NCBI RefSeq assembly: GCF_035982055.1
Contig: NZ_CP108427.1
Location: 8,431,001 to 8,495,000, forward strand
DNA from: Streptomyces sp. NBC_01288
GTDB lineage: Bacteria; Actinomycetota; Actinomycetes; Streptomycetales; Streptomycetaceae
DNA length: 64,000 nucleotides
Direction of reading: 5' to 3'
The notes below the pieces were generated by a model. The model saw only the letters and a program-made list of their open reading frames with translations. It was not told where the DNA came from and did no database searches. Positions 18,173 through 27,713 of the stretch are shown here, piece by piece (position 1 is the first letter of the stretch; each line of letters begins with the position of its first letter). Made by a program: the position numbers and the translations under genes.

Positions 18173-19209
18173 TCGTCCGCAGTCTCCGGACCCGAGGCAC
18201 CTTCAGCGGAAACACCGTCCACGGCCTCAACACCCCCGGCGGAAGCTCCACCCGCCGCCTCGACAACCCCGTCAGAACCGCCGTCGGCCCTCCGCACCGG
18301 CAACGGATACGGCGGGGGAGTGCCGCCGAACTCCGGGCACACGTCCTGGTGGTCGCACCAGCCGCACAGCTTGGTCGGGCGGGGGCGCCAGTCGCCCGTC
18401 TCCGTGGCCAGCCGGATCGCCTCCCACAGGGCCAGCAGCTTGCGCTCCACCCGCTCCAGGTCGGCGATGACGGGGTCGTACGTCACCACGTCCCCGCTGC
18501 CCAGATACACCAGCTGGAGCCGCCGCGGAACGACCTGCCTCAGCCGCCAGACCACCAGGGCGTAGAACTTCATCTGGAACAGCGCGCCCTCGGCGTACTC
18601 GGGCCGCGGCGCCTTCCCTGTCTTGTAGTCGACGATCCGCACATCGCCCGTGGGTGCCACGTCGACCCGGTCGATGATCCCGCGCAGCTTCAGTCCCGAA
18701 TCCAGCTCGGCCTCGACGAACATCTCCCGCTCGGCGGGCTCCAGCCGCGTCGGATCCTCAAGGGAGAACCACCGCTCGACCAGCCGCTCCGCCTCCCCGA
18801 GCCAGCGCGCCAGCCGCTCACCCTCGGGATCGTCGGCGAACAGCTCCACGACCTCCGGCCGGGACTCCCGCAGCCGGTCCCACTGCCCGGGGATCAGCGA
18901 CTTGGCCCGCGGCGCCGTACGCTCGGCCGCCGGCGCGTCGAAGAGCCGCTCCAGCACCGAGTGCACCAGGGTCCCCCTGGTCGCCGCCTCGCTGGGCTTC
19001 TGCGGGAGCCGGTCGATCACCCGGAACCGGTACAGCAACGGGCACTGCATGAAGTCACTGGCACGCGAGGGCGACAACGAGGCGGGCGCTATGGCGACGC
19101 GCTCGACCACGTCCACCGTCCCCGTCTCCACCGTCACCGCCGCGGTCGGCTCCGCCGCCGCGCCCTCGTCGCCGACTGTCCCCGCGACGCCCTCCGCACT
19201 GGTCTCCAT
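18151..19209 (-). CDS. RecB-family exonuclease with probable Fe-S cluster (PD-(D/E)XK fold)
   Basis: With the ATG at 19209 the protein has 352 residues. It shows the single-domain RecB/Cas4-like nuclease plan: SPSRASDFMQCPLLYRF, GTLVHSVLE, catalytic Asp180 in GIIDRVD, and Asp194-Tyr195-Lys196 in IVDYKTGK, then the C-terminal cysteines 282, 285 and 291 in LCGWCDHQDVC. Cys56 plus these three would bind a 4Fe-4S cluster, as in AddB and Cas4. It is expected to trim DNA ends in repair. The N-terminal 40 and C-terminal 45 residues are low-complexity. A DNA-damage-type promoter sits right before it. Confidence 0.88.
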   Translation of the reverse strand: METSAEGVAGTVGDEGAAAEPTAAVTVETGTVDVVERVAIAPASLSPSRASDFMQCPLLYRFRVIDRLPQKPSEAATRGTLVHSVLERLFDAPAAERTAPRAKSLIPGQWDRLRESRPEVVELFADDPEGERLARWLGEAERLVERWFSLEDPTRLEPAEREMFVEAELDSGLKLRGIIDRVDVAPTGDVRIVDYKTGKAPRPEYAEGALFQMKFYALVVWRLRQVVPRRLQLVYLGSGDVVTYDPVIADLERVERKLLALWEAIRLATETGDWRPRPTKLCGWCDHQDVCPEFGGTPPPYPLPVRRADGGSDGVVEAAGGASAGGVEAVDGVSAEGASGPETADDPSAKGS

Positions 19210-19217
19210 GCCCACAG

Positions 19218-19240
19218 ACCTTACGGCCCGCCACTGACAG
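19218..19240 (-). promoter_or_regulatory. PafBC/RecA-NDp-type promoter before the RecB-like nuclease
   Basis: On the minus strand CTGTCAGTG matches eight of nine bases of TTGTCRGTG; after exactly eight bases comes TAAGGT, a full match to TANNNT. Only eight bases separate it from the ATG, so the transcript would be nearly leaderless, in keeping with the lack of a good ribosome-binding site. Confidence 0.6.
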
Positions 19241-19384
19241 TGACCCGATCCCGGCCCGCGAGCCCGCGACGGCCGGGGAAACGCGGGGGGTGCCGGGGCG
19301 GAACGCGTCGCGACCGCCGCATACCATCGACCCGAGACCCCTCCGCCCGGCTGGCGCGGAGGATGCTTCGAACGAGGGGACACC

Positions 19385-21313
19385 GTGGACGAGAGCGGCG
19401 GGAGCGGGCAGCCGCGGTCCGGCACCAACGAGCCGACCGAACACGCCCTGGGTGCCACGACCCCGACCACCGACCCCGGCACTCCCGAACCGAAACCGGA
19501 CGACTCCGCCCACCAGAAGCCCGAGACGTCCCCGCAGGAGCGCGGGCGCGCGAACCCGTCGTCCGCGGAACACGGGAGCGCGACCGAGTCACCCGAGCAC
19601 GCCACGGACGAAGAGGGCAGTGCCACGGGAACGTCGTCCGAGAGCCGCAGGGGCGGGAGCACGTCGTCCGGAGAGCACGGGAACACGGGTACGCCGTCCG
19701 GCGACCGTGCGGACGCGAGCAGGACGTCCCGGGACCACGGCGGCGGGAGCACGTCGTCGGGGGACCGCGAGGAGACGGCCAAGTCGCTCGAACACGCCAC
19801 GCGTGACGGCGACTTGGAGCCGGGCACGTCGTCCGGGCCGGCCGCAGAGAGTCGTACGGAGCCGGGATCACCGGCAGAGTCCCCCGAGAACGGCGCCGCG
19901 GAGACGGAGACGCCCGGCACACTGCCCGGACGTGCGGCACAGGGCCACAGCGAGCCCGCCCCCTCGTCACCCGCCCACCTGAACGGTGAGCCGAAACGTG
20001 ACGGCGCCTCCACGGCCACCGACCACGACGCCGACCGCATCCAGGGCCAAGACGACCACACCCCCAGCCACCCGAACCTCCCCTACGCCCACACCGACCC
20101 CGACACCACCCCCCACGCAGACCCCCGCATCGCCAAGGGCCGCCCCCCGCAGCGCCCCAAGGAGCCCGGCGGCGGCCTGCTGATGGGGCGGCCGTTCGGT
20201 GTGCCCGTCTACGTCGCGCCCAGTTGGTTCCTCGTCGCCGCGCTCATCACCTGGGTGTTCGGCGGTCAGCTGGACCGCGTGCTGCCCGAACTCGGCGCCG
20301 CCCGCTACCTGGTCGCCCTCTTCTTCGCGGTCGCCTTCTACGGCTCGGTCCTGGTGCACGAACTCGCCCACACCGTCGCCGCGCTCCGCTTCAAACTCCC
20401 GGTCCGCCGCATCCAGTTGCAGTTCTTCGGGGGAGTCTCCGAGATCGAGAAGGAGGCCGAGACCCCTGGCAGGGAGTTCGTGCTGGCCTTCGTCGGCCCG
20501 CTGCTCTCGCTGATCCTGTCGGGCATCTTCTACCTGGCCATGCTGCCCGTCGAACCCGGCACCGTCCCGGGCGTCCTGCTGGCCGGCCTGATGGTCTCCA
20601 ACCTCATCGTGGCCGTCTTCAACCTCCTGCCCGGCCTGCCCCTCGACGGCGGCCGCATGCTCCGTGCCGTCGTCTGGAAGATCACCGGCAGGCCCATGAG
20701 CGGCACGATCGCCGCCGCCTGGGTCGGCCGCGCCCTCGCCGTCTCCGTCCTGATCGGCCTCCCGCTGCTCACCCAGACCGGCGCCCTCGGTACCAACACC
20801 GAGGACATCAGCGGCATGGACACCGTCACGGACGCCCTGCTCGCCGCGATCCTCGCCGCGATCATCTGGACCGGGGCCGGCAACAGCCTCCGTATGGCCC
20901 GACTGCGCGAACACCTCCCGGAACTCCGCGCCCGCAACCTCACCCGCCGCGCGGTCCCCGTCGAGACCAACACCCCGCTCTCCGAGGCCCTGCGCCGCGC
21001 CAACGCCGCCGGCGCCCGCGCCCTGGTCGTCGTCGACGCCGACGGCCAGCCCCTCTCTCTCGTCCGCGAGGCCGCCATCGTCGGCGTCCCCGAACACCGC
21101 CGCCCCTGGGTCGTCGTCAGCGGCCTCGCCCAGGACCTCACGGACGGCATGCGCGTCTCCGCGGAACTCGCCGGAGAGGACCTCCTGGACGCCCTGCGCG
21201 CCACCCCCGCCACCGAATACCTCGTGGTCGAGGAGACCGGCGAGATCTACGGCGTCCTGTCCGCCGCCGACGTCGAGCGCGCCTTCGTGAAGGCCATGGC
21301 CCGCCCCAACTGA
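19385..21313 (+). CDS. M50-family membrane metalloprotease with CBS domains and a long disordered N-terminus
   Basis: The GTG start follows GAGGGG. Residues 1 to about 260 are low-complexity, rich in Ser, Gly, Glu, Thr and Pro, with repeats such as GGSTSSGE and GGSTSSGD. The membrane protease begins at about 265: zinc motif HELAH at 325-329 and the third ligand Asp421 in LPLDGGR, within about six membrane segments. A CBS-domain pair fills the C-terminus (RAVPVETNTPLSEALRRANA and onwards). Such site-2 proteases cut proteins inside or at the membrane. The N-terminal extension is unusual; a later start near MGRPFGVPVY is possible, but codon use supports the long frame. Confidence 0.85.
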   Translation: MDESGGSGQPRSGTNEPTEHALGATTPTTDPGTPEPKPDDSAHQKPETSPQERGRANPSSAEHGSATESPEHATDEEGSATGTSSESRRGGSTSSGEHGNTGTPSGDRADASRTSRDHGGGSTSSGDREETAKSLEHATRDGDLEPGTSSGPAAESRTEPGSPAESPENGAAETETPGTLPGRAAQGHSEPAPSSPAHLNGEPKRDGASTATDHDADRIQGQDDHTPSHPNLPYAHTDPDTTPHADPRIAKGRPPQRPKEPGGGLLMGRPFGVPVYVAPSWFLVAALITWVFGGQLDRVLPELGAARYLVALFFAVAFYGSVLVHELAHTVAALRFKLPVRRIQLQFFGGVSEIEKEAETPGREFVLAFVGPLLSLILSGIFYLAMLPVEPGTVPGVLLAGLMVSNLIVAVFNLLPGLPLDGGRMLRAVVWKITGRPMSGTIAAAWVGRALAVSVLIGLPLLTQTGALGTNTEDISGMDTVTDALLAAILAAIIWTGAGNSLRMARLREHLPELRARNLTRRAVPVETNTPLSEALRRANAAGARALVVVDADGQPLSLVREAAIVGVPEHRRPWVVVSGLAQDLTDGMRVSAELAGEDLLDALRATPATEYLVVEETGEIYGVLSAADVERAFVKAMARPN

Positions 21314-21351
21314 CGCACGCGCGCGTGGTCGGCGACCCCGGCAAACGCCGG

Positions 21352-21357
21352 TAGGCT
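21352..21357 (+). promoter_or_regulatory. -10 element for probable leaderless trmI transcript
   Basis: TAGGCT ends exactly six bases before the trmI ATG. Initiation seven bases after a -10 box would start the RNA at or beside the A of ATG. No good ribosome-binding site is present. Confidence 0.5.
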
Positions 21358-21363
21358 GGTCAC

Positions 21364-22272
21364 ATGTCCGAACCGACCGGTGCCGCCCGCAGGCGCGGGC
21401 CCTTCAAGGTCGGGGACCAGGTTCAGCTGACCGACCCCAAGGGCCGCCACTACACGTTCACGCTCGAAGCCGGGAAGAATTTCCACACCCACAAGGGTTC
21501 CTTCCCGCACGACGAACTGATCGGTGCTCCCGAGGGCAGCGTTGTCCGCACCACCGGAAACGTCGCCTACCTCGCGCTGCGCCCCCTGCTCCCCGACTAC
21601 GTCCTGTCCATGCCCCGCGGCGCCGCCGTGGTCTACCCCAAGGACGCGGGGCAGATCCTGGCCTTCGCCGACATCTTCCCCGGCGCACGCGTCGTGGAAG
21701 CGGGCGTCGGCTCCGGCTCGCTCAGCAGCTTCCTGCTGCGCGCCATCGGCGACCAGGGCATGCTGCACTCCTACGAGCGCCGCGAGGACTTCGCCGAGAT
21801 CGCCCAGCAGAACGTGGAGCGCTACTTCGGCGGCCCGCACCCCGCCTGGCAGCTCACCGTCGGCGACCTCCAGGACAACCTGTCCGACCTGGACGTCGAC
21901 CGCGTCATCCTCGACATGCTGGCCCCCTGGGAGTGTCTGGAGGCCGTCTCCAAGGCGCTCGTGCCCGGCGGCATCCTGTGCTGCTACGTCGCGACCACCA
22001 CCCAGCTCGCGCGGACCGTCGAGTCCATCCGCGAGATCGGCTCCTTCAACGAGCCGACCGCCTGGGAGACGATGCTCCGCAACTGGCACGTCGAGGGCCT
22101 CGCCGTCCGCCCCGACCACCGGATGATCGGCCACACCGGCTTCCTCCTCACCGCCCGCCGCCTCGCGGACGGCGTCGAGCCGCCGATGCGCCGACGCCGC
22201 CCTTCCAAGGGTGCCTACGGCGACGACTACACCGGCCCGAACGCCGACGGTGGCGGCGCCGCCGGCCGCTGA
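21364..22272 (+). CDS. trmI: tRNA (adenine-58-N1)-methyltransferase
   Basis: The 302-residue protein has the short N-terminal barrel of TrmI (GPFKVGDQVQLTDPKGRHYTF) and a Rossmann methyltransferase domain with S-adenosylmethionine loop EAGVGSGSL at 112-120. VILDMLAPWE is the catalytic-site strand. It would methylate A58 in the T-loop of tRNAs as a homotetramer. Its neighbourhood upstream of the ARC/Pup locus is the same as in mycobacteria. The last 25 residues are a basic then Gly-rich tail. Confidence 0.92.
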   Translation: MSEPTGAARRRGPFKVGDQVQLTDPKGRHYTFTLEAGKNFHTHKGSFPHDELIGAPEGSVVRTTGNVAYLALRPLLPDYVLSMPRGAAVVYPKDAGQILAFADIFPGARVVEAGVGSGSLSSFLLRAIGDQGMLHSYERREDFAEIAQQNVERYFGGPHPAWQLTVGDLQDNLSDLDVDRVILDMLAPWECLEAVSKALVPGGILCCYVATTTQLARTVESIREIGSFNEPTAWETMLRNWHVEGLAVRPDHRMIGHTGFLLTARRLADGVEPPMRRRRPSKGAYGDDYTGPNADGGGAAGR

Positions 22273-22314
22273 GCCGCACCCAAAGGCGGCCCTGTGCCGC
22301 ACTCAACGTACGAA

Positions 22315-22360
22315 CGCCGTGGCCGAGTTCCCGGAGATCTCCGGGAACTCGGCCACGGCG
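22315..22360 (+). terminator. Terminator after trmI
   Basis: The 22-base arms 22315-22336 and 22339-22360 are perfect inverted copies separated by AT, followed by TCTTTCTTCT. This is one of the strongest intrinsic-terminator-like structures in the window. Confidence 0.85.
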
Positions 22361-22519
22361 TCTTTCTTCTGACGCACCGATTCCTGAAGAACCGATACCG
22401 CCGGACCCTCCCGTGTGACCGGGCGAACGAACTGTCGACCCCGCCGTTCCCCCGCACCGTGCCGTGTGGCAACATGCAGGCCACCCCCACCGGCACAGCC
22501 CTCACAGGAGACACTCCTA

Positions 22520-23101
22520 GTGCAGCACTCCGCCGTCCCGGAACTGGAACTGGCACACACGAACACCCGACCCATCCACTGGGTCGCCACCGCCACGGCT
22601 CTCGCCGGTGTCGTGGCACTCTCCTCGGGGCTCCAGCCCGACTCCGCGCACGCCGCCCAGGCCGCCGGCCCGCAGACCAAGTCCGCGCCCGCCGCCTCGG
22701 CCCCCGCGACCACAGGAGTCGCCTTCCCCCTCGACTGCGGCCCCGTGAAGGCCGTCGTACAGAAGAAGGCGTCCGGGGACCTCGACGGCGACGGACGGCC
22801 GGAGACCGTGGCGGTGGTGCACTGCGACGCGGGCATGGGCACCCCGCCCGACGGCGTCTACGTCCTCACCCAGGGAGCGGGCGCCGCCAAGCCGCGCGTC
22901 GTCGCCACCCTGGTCGCCCCGAAGGCCCGAGAGACCGTCACCGACTTCTCCGTACGCGACGGAGCGGTGCTCGCGACCCTGCTCGGCTACTCGACGGCGG
23001 ACGTGCCCAGTTGCTGCCCCGACGTGAAGGAAACCGCCAAGTGGCAGTGGCAGGACGGCGCGTTCGTCCGCTCCACCCCCGGCAACGCCCAGAACGTCTG
23101 A
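22520..23101 (+). CDS. Secreted protein of unknown function
   Basis: The GTG at 22520 has AGGAG nine bases upstream; it gives 193 residues. After a polar 20-residue lead comes a hydrophobic segment (WVATATALAGVVALSSG) and an Ala-X-Ala site (AHAAQA), so the protein is probably exported. The mature part has a DLDGDGRPETV loop like calcium-binding or FG-GAP repeats, and four cysteines including a Cys-Cys pair near the end, suggesting disulphides. I do not recognise a family with certainty. It stands alone, with a terminator before it and a convergent ferredoxin gene after it. Confidence 0.7.
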   Translation: MQHSAVPELELAHTNTRPIHWVATATALAGVVALSSGLQPDSAHAAQAAGPQTKSAPAASAPATTGVAFPLDCGPVKAVVQKKASGDLDGDGRPETVAVVHCDAGMGTPPDGVYVLTQGAGAAKPRVVATLVAPKARETVTDFSVRDGAVLATLLGYSTADVPSCCPDVKETAKWQWQDGAFVRSTPGNAQNV

Positions 23102-23118
23102 CGACGACCCGCTGAACC

Positions 23119-23418
23119 TCAGGCCGCGTCGGGCCCGTACACCTCGACCCGGTCCGCGACCCGGCGCACATGAATGCAGTCACCGGGGCACTCCTTGGCG
23201 GAGTCCACGACATCGACCAACAGCGGCAGCGGCACGATCGTGGTGGCACCCTTGTCCTGCAACAGCTCGTCGTCCGGGCTCTTCACATAGGCCAGACCGT
23301 CGATGTCCAGCTCGAAGACCTCGGGGGCGTACTGGGCGCAGATGCCGTCGCCGGTACAGAGGTCCTGGTCGATCCAGACCTCCAGCGCCTCGCCGTCGGC
23401 CGCGGCCTCGTCCTGCAC
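23119..23418 (-). CDS. Single-cluster ferredoxin
   Basis: The 99-residue protein starts at a GTG with AGGAGA before it. Ligand pattern: Cys in LCTGDGIC (two cysteines six apart) and the third in ECPGDC, with the APEVF segment typical of the small 3Fe-4S or 4Fe-4S ferredoxins that feed cytochromes P450. The acidic character fits an electron carrier in the cytoplasm. No P450 or reductase gene is adjacent; the nearest P450 is cvnE 30 kb away. A ferredoxin gene at this position next to the ARC gene is, as far as I recall, common in streptomycetes. Confidence 0.88.
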   Translation of the reverse strand: MQDEAAADGEALEVWIDQDLCTGDGICAQYAPEVFELDIDGLAYVKSPDDELLQDKGATTIVPLPLLVDVVDSAKECPGDCIHVRRVADRVEVYGPDAA

Positions 23419-23720
23419 GGTGATGTCTCCTGTTTCCGCCGGGTGTTGAACATCGTCGACCCTACCTCCGCCCGCCCGAACGACCTTTCTCCGCGATCTC
23501 AGGTTTCATGCCCCCGCATGACGGACACTGTCCGCATGGACACTCTCAGTCAGGAGCGGATTGGCCGGTTTCCGTAGGGTGCAGAACCCGCCCGCACGGC
23601 AACTCACGTCCACCGTGAAGGGTTTTGACCAACCCGGCCTTGGAACAGTCCGCTTCTGAATCACGTTGAGTGGGTATCCACTCGGCGTGAGGGAGAGCGC
23701 AGGGTGACCGACGACACACC

Positions 23721-23744
23721 TTGACAGTCTTTGTGATCTAGGGG
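23721..23744 (+). promoter_or_regulatory. Possible promoter of the ARC gene
   Basis: TTGACAGTC followed after nine bases by TAGGGG resembles the damage-type promoter but with one extra spacer base and mismatches. TAGGGT at 23767 is an alternative -10. Otherwise 23419-23810 shows no gene. Confidence 0.25.
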
Positions 23745-23810
23745 TTTCAATCGACACCCACCCAGGTAGGGTCTGGAAGCGTCCAGCTCCCCTTGGAGGA
23801 GGTGAGGACC

Positions 23811-25577
23811 GTGGCAGCCCACGACGACGACATGAACCGCGGCATCCGCCCGGGACGAGGGTCCGACGACCCGTCCGGGCAGATTGCCTACCTTGAGCAG
23901 GAGATCGCCGTCCTGCGACGTAAGCTCGCCGACTCTCCGCGACACACGAGGATTCTCGAAGAGCGGATCGTCGAGCTGCAGACCAATCTGGCCGGGGTGT
24001 CCGCCCAGAACGAGCGACTCGCCAACACGCTCCGTGAGGCCCGCGACCAGATCGTGGCCCTCAAGGAAGAAGTCGACCGGCTCGCACAGCCGCCGGCCGG
24101 CTTCGGTGTCTTCCTCGTGGCCAACGAGGACGGCACAGCGGACATCTTCACCGGCGGTCGCAAACTGCGGGTGAACGTCAGCCCAAGCGTGGAACTCGAA
24201 GAGCTCCGCCGCGGCCAGGAAGTAATGCTCAACGAAGCGCTCAACGTGGTCGAGGCCATGGAGTACGAGCGTGTCGGCGACATCGTCACCCTCAAGGAGA
24301 TCCTGGAGGACGGCGAACGCGCCCTCGTGGTGGGGCACACCGACGAGGAGCGGGTGGTGCGGCTCGCCGAGCCGCTGCTGGACATCACCATCCGCCCCGG
24401 CGACGCCCTGCTGCTCGAACCCCGTTCCGGCTATGTCTACGAGATCGTTCCGAAGAGCGAGGTCGAGGAACTCGTCCTCGAAGAGGTCCCCGACATCGGC
24501 TACGAGCAGATCGGCGGTCTGGGCGGCCAGATCGAGATGATCCGCGACGCGGTCGAACTGCCGTACCTCTACCCCGAGCTCTTCAAGGAGCACGAACTGC
24601 GGCCGCCCAAGGGCGTCCTGCTGTACGGGCCCCCCGGATGCGGCAAGACGCTCATCGCCAAGGCCGTCGCCAACTCGCTGGCCAAAAAGGTCGCCGAGGT
24701 CACCGGCCAGGCCACCGGCAAGAGCTTCTTCCTCAACATCAAGGGCCCCGAGCTCCTCAACAAGTACGTCGGTGAGACCGAGCGGCAGATCCGCCTGGTC
24801 TTCCAGCGCGCTCGGGAAAAGGCCAGCGAGGGCACCCCCGTCATCGTCTTCTTCGACGAGATGGAGTCCCTCTTCCGCACCCGTGGTTCCGGTGTCAGCT
24901 CGGACGTGGAGAACACCATCGTCCCCCAGCTGCTCGCCGAGATCGACGGCGTGGAAGGCCTGCAGAACGTGGTCGTCATCGGCGCCTCGAACCGCGAGGA
25001 CATGATCGACCCCGCCATCCTGCGCCCCGGCCGCCTGGACGTGAAGATCAAGATCGAGCGTCCCGGCGCCGAGGCCGCCAAGGACATCTTCGGCAAGTAC
25101 CTCACCGAGCGCCTTCCCCTCCACCCCGACGACGTGGGCGAGCACGGCGGCGACAAGACCACCACCGTCCAGAGCATGATCCAGACGGCCGTGGAGCACA
25201 TGTACACGGAATCCGAGGAGAACCGCTTCCTGGAGGTCACCTACGCCAACGGTGACAAGGAAGTCCTCTACTTCAAGGACTTCAACTCCGGCGCCATGAT
25301 CGAGAACATCGTGGGCCGGGCCAAGAAGATGGCCATCAAGGACTTCCTCGACCACAAGCAGAAGGGCATCCGCGTCTCGCACCTCCTCCAGGCGTGCGTG
25401 GACGAGTTCAAGGAGAACGAGGACCTGCCCAACACCACCAACCCGGACGACTGGGCCCGGATCTCCGGAAAGAAGGGCGAACGGATCGTCTACATCCGTA
25501 CGCTCATCACCGGCAAGCAGGGCGCCGACACCGGACGCTCCATCGACACGGTGGCGAACACCGGTCAGTACCTGTAA
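23811..25577 (+). CDS. arc: Proteasomal AAA+ ATPase ARC/Mpa
   Basis: I take the GTG at 23811, which has GGAGGAGGTGAGG before it, over a TTG 18 bases upstream; the protein has 588 residues. Residues about 24-92 form a coiled coil that recognises Pup. Two OB-like interdomains follow, then the AAA module with Walker A GPPGCGKT (273-280), Walker [13 protein letters not shown] and arginine-finger region [10 protein letters not shown]. The C-terminus is GQYL, the penultimate-Tyr motif that docks into the proteasome ring. The hexamer unfolds pupylated proteins and feeds them to PrcAB. It is separated from dop by a terminator-like hairpin. Confidence 0.97.
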   Translation: MAAHDDDMNRGIRPGRGSDDPSGQIAYLEQEIAVLRRKLADSPRHTRILEERIVELQTNLAGVSAQNERLANTLREARDQIVALKEEVDRLAQPPAGFGVFLVANEDGTADIFTGGRKLRVNVSPSVELEELRRGQEVMLNEALNVVEAMEYERVGDIVTLKEILEDGERALVVGHTDEERVVRLAEPLLDITIRPGDALLLEPRSGYVYEIVPKSEVEELVLEEVPDIGYEQIGGLGGQIEMIRDAVELPYLYPELFKEHELRPPKGVLLYGPPGCGKTLIAKAVANSLAKKVAEVTGQATGKSFFLNIKGPELLNKYVGETERQIRLVFQRAREKASEGTPVIVFFDEMESLFRTRGSGVSSDVENTIVPQLLAEIDGVEGLQNVVVIGASNREDMIDPAILRPGRLDVKIKIERPGAEAAKDIFGKYLTERLPLHPDDVGEHGGDKTTTVQSMIQTAVEHMYTESEENRFLEVTYANGDKEVLYFKDFNSGAMIENIVGRAKKMAIKDFLDHKQKGIRVSHLLQACVDEFKENEDLPNTTNPDDWARISGKKGERIVYIRTLITGKQGADTGRSIDTVANTGQYL

Positions 25578-25630
25578 AAAGCAGGGTGGCTGCGGGTGCC
25601 CTCGGCGGGTACCCGCAGCTGACTGTTTTT
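25575..25630 (+). terminator. Terminator after the ARC gene
   Basis: GCTGCGGGTGCCC and GGGTACCCGCAGC pair (one wobble) around TCGGC, flanked by AAAAA on the left and TTTTT on the right, so it can work in both directions. Confidence 0.8.
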
Positions 25631-25822
25631 CAGGCCATGGCCGCAACAAGGGGCGCGTGAGGCAATGACGCAAATGATCTCCCCACCAGCGCAAAGCCGT
25701 TCTAGGCTCTTCGGTACCGCCGAGTCGCGCAGTGCGGGGACGGGCACCGCACACGCACCGGAGCGCCAGCGGTACTTGAGCGGCGCCCCCGACCGAGGGC
25801 GCCGCCGGGCAAGGAGGGCCGC

Positions 25823-27334
25823 ATGACCGTACGGCGAGTAATGGGCATCGAGACGGAGTACGGGATCTCCGTCCCCGGCCACCCCAACGCCAATGCCATG
25901 CTCACCTCGTCCCAGATCGTCAACGCCTACGCGGCGGCGATGCACCGGGCCCGGCGGGCCCGCTGGGACTTCGAGGAGGAGAACCCGCTGCGGGACGCGC
26001 GAGGCTTCGACCTCGCCCGGGAGACCGCCGACTCCAGCCAGCTCACCGACGAGGACATCGGCCTCGCCAATGTCATCCTCACCAACGGCGCACGGCTCTA
26101 CGTCGACCACGCACACCCGGAGTACAGCTCCCCCGAAGTCACCAACCCCATGGACGCCGTCCTGTGGGACAAGGCCGGCGAGCGCATCATGGCGGAGGCC
26201 GCCGAGCGCGCGGCCCAACTCCCGGGCGCGCAGCCGATCCACCTCTACAAGAACAACACCGACAACAAGGGCGCCTCCTACGGCACGCACGAGAACTACC
26301 TGATGAAGCGGGAGACCCCCTTCTCGGACATCGTGCGCCACCTGACACCCTTCTTCGTCTCGCGCCAGGTCGTCACCGGAGCGGGCCGGGTCGGCATCGG
26401 CCAGGACGGGCACGAGCACGGCTTCCAGCTCAGCCAGCGCGCCGACTACTTCGAGGTCGAGGTCGGCCTGGAGACCACGCTCAAGCGCCCGATCATCAAC
26501 ACCCGCGACGAACCGCACGCGGACGCCGAGAAGTACCGCCGCCTGCACGTGATCATCGGCGACGCGAACCTCTCCGAGATCTCGACCTACCTCAAACTGG
26601 GCACGACAGCGCTGGTCCTCTCCATGATCGAGGACGGCTTCATCGCCGTCGACCTGGCCGTGGACCAGCCCGTCCGCACCCTCCACCAGGTCTCCCACGA
26701 CCCCACCCTCAAGCGCCTGGTCACCCTCCGCAGCGGCCGGACCCTCACCGCGGTCCAGCTCCAGATGGAGTACTTCGAGCTCTCCCGCAAATACGTCGAG
26801 GAGCGCTACGGCTCCGACGCGGACGACCAGACCAAGGACGTCCTGGCCCGCTGGGAGGACACGCTCAACCGCCTGGAGAACGACCCGATGAGCCTGGCCG
26901 GCGAGCTGGACTGGGTCGCCAAGCGCGAGCTCATGGAGGGCTACCGGCGCCGCGACGGCCTCGACTGGGACGCGGCCCGGCTGCAACTGGTCGACCTCCA
27001 GTACGCGGACGTACGGGCCGAGAAGGGCCTCTACAACCGCCTGGTGGCCCGCGGCCGTATCAAGCGCCTGCTGGACGAGGACGCGGTCGAGCGGGCGCGT
27101 ACGACGCCTCCGGAGGACACGCGCGCGTACTTCCGCGGACGCTGCCTGGAGCAGTACGCCGACGACGTCGCGGCGGCCTCCTGGGACTCCGTGATCTTCG
27201 ACCTCCCGGGCCGGGACTCGCTCCAGCGGGTCCCAACCCTGGAACCGCTTCGCGGAACGCGTAATCACGTCAAGGAGCTCCTTGACCGCTGTCGAACCGC
27301 GGAAGACCTGGTCAGGGTCCTGTCGGGCGGCTGA
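25823..27334 (+). CDS. dop: Pup deamidase/depupylase
   Basis: The 503-residue protein starts behind AAGGAGGG. It belongs to the carboxylate-amine ligase fold shared with PafA: nucleotide/metal motif MGIETEYG near residue 10 and catalytic Asp95 in [15 protein letters not shown]. The Dop-specific loop (about residues 42-76) is present, distinguishing it from PafA at 32388. It converts the C-terminal Gln of Pup to Glu and also removes Pup from tagged proteins. It is followed by pup after about 150 bases that contain a damage-type promoter. Confidence 0.96.
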   Translation: MTVRRVMGIETEYGISVPGHPNANAMLTSSQIVNAYAAAMHRARRARWDFEEENPLRDARGFDLARETADSSQLTDEDIGLANVILTNGARLYVDHAHPEYSSPEVTNPMDAVLWDKAGERIMAEAAERAAQLPGAQPIHLYKNNTDNKGASYGTHENYLMKRETPFSDIVRHLTPFFVSRQVVTGAGRVGIGQDGHEHGFQLSQRADYFEVEVGLETTLKRPIINTRDEPHADAEKYRRLHVIIGDANLSEISTYLKLGTTALVLSMIEDGFIAVDLAVDQPVRTLHQVSHDPTLKRLVTLRSGRTLTAVQLQMEYFELSRKYVEERYGSDADDQTKDVLARWEDTLNRLENDPMSLAGELDWVAKRELMEGYRRRDGLDWDAARLQLVDLQYADVRAEKGLYNRLVARGRIKRLLDEDAVERARTTPPEDTRAYFRGRCLEQYADDVAAASWDSVIFDLPGRDSLQRVPTLEPLRGTRNHVKELLDRCRTAEDLVRVLSGG

Positions 27335-27430
27335 CAGGACTCTCGGATCCGGGGCTCCGGACAGGGTGGAATGTCCGGTGGCCGGGAATCATCGAGGTGG
27401 CCGCCGTACGTTGTAGGAACTGCGGGGCCG

Positions 27431-27453
27431 ATGTCAGTCCCTGCAAGTAGGGT
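27431..27453 (+). promoter_or_regulatory. PafBC/RecA-NDp-like promoter before pup
   Basis: ATGTCAGTC matches seven of nine bases of TTGTCRGTG; exactly eight bases later comes TAGGGT, a full TANNNT match. The pup start codon is 36 bases downstream of the -10. Confidence 0.5.
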
Positions 27454-27489
27454 CTGATCAAGAACGTCGAACCGAGCGGGGTGAGGGTT

Positions 27490-27708
27490 ATGGCGACCAA
27501 GGACACCGGCGGCGGACAGCAGAAGGCGACGCGCTCCACGGAGGAGGTCGAAGAGCAGGCGGAGGAAGCGCAGGCGACCGACGACCTCAAGGAGCGCCAC
27601 GAGAAGCTGAGCGACGATGTCGACTCGGTTCTGGACGAGATCGACGACGTACTCGAAGAGAACGCCGAGGACTTCGTGCGGTCATTTGTGCAAAAGGGCG
27701 GGCAATAG
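27490..27708 (+). CDS. pup: Prokaryotic ubiquitin-like protein Pup
   Basis: The ATG at 27490 with GGGTGAGGG before it gives 72 residues (a GTG nine bases upstream is less likely). The protein is highly acidic and disordered, with the helix-forming Mpa-binding region DLKERHEKLSDDVDSVLDEIDDVLEENAEDFVRSFVQKGG. It ends Gly-Gly-Gln, so it must be deamidated by Dop before PafA can attach it through the new Glu to lysines of target proteins. It stands between dop and the proteasome subunits. Confidence 0.97.
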   Translation: MATKDTGGGQQKATRSTEEVEEQAEEAQATDDLKERHEKLSDDVDSVLDEIDDVLEENAEDFVRSFVQKGGQ

Positions 27709-27713
27709 CGGAC

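Noticed and set aside
23793-23810. TTG start for the ARC gene giving six extra residues
   Set aside because: The TTG lies inside the ribosome-binding sequence GGAGGAGG; the GTG at 23811 has ideal spacing.
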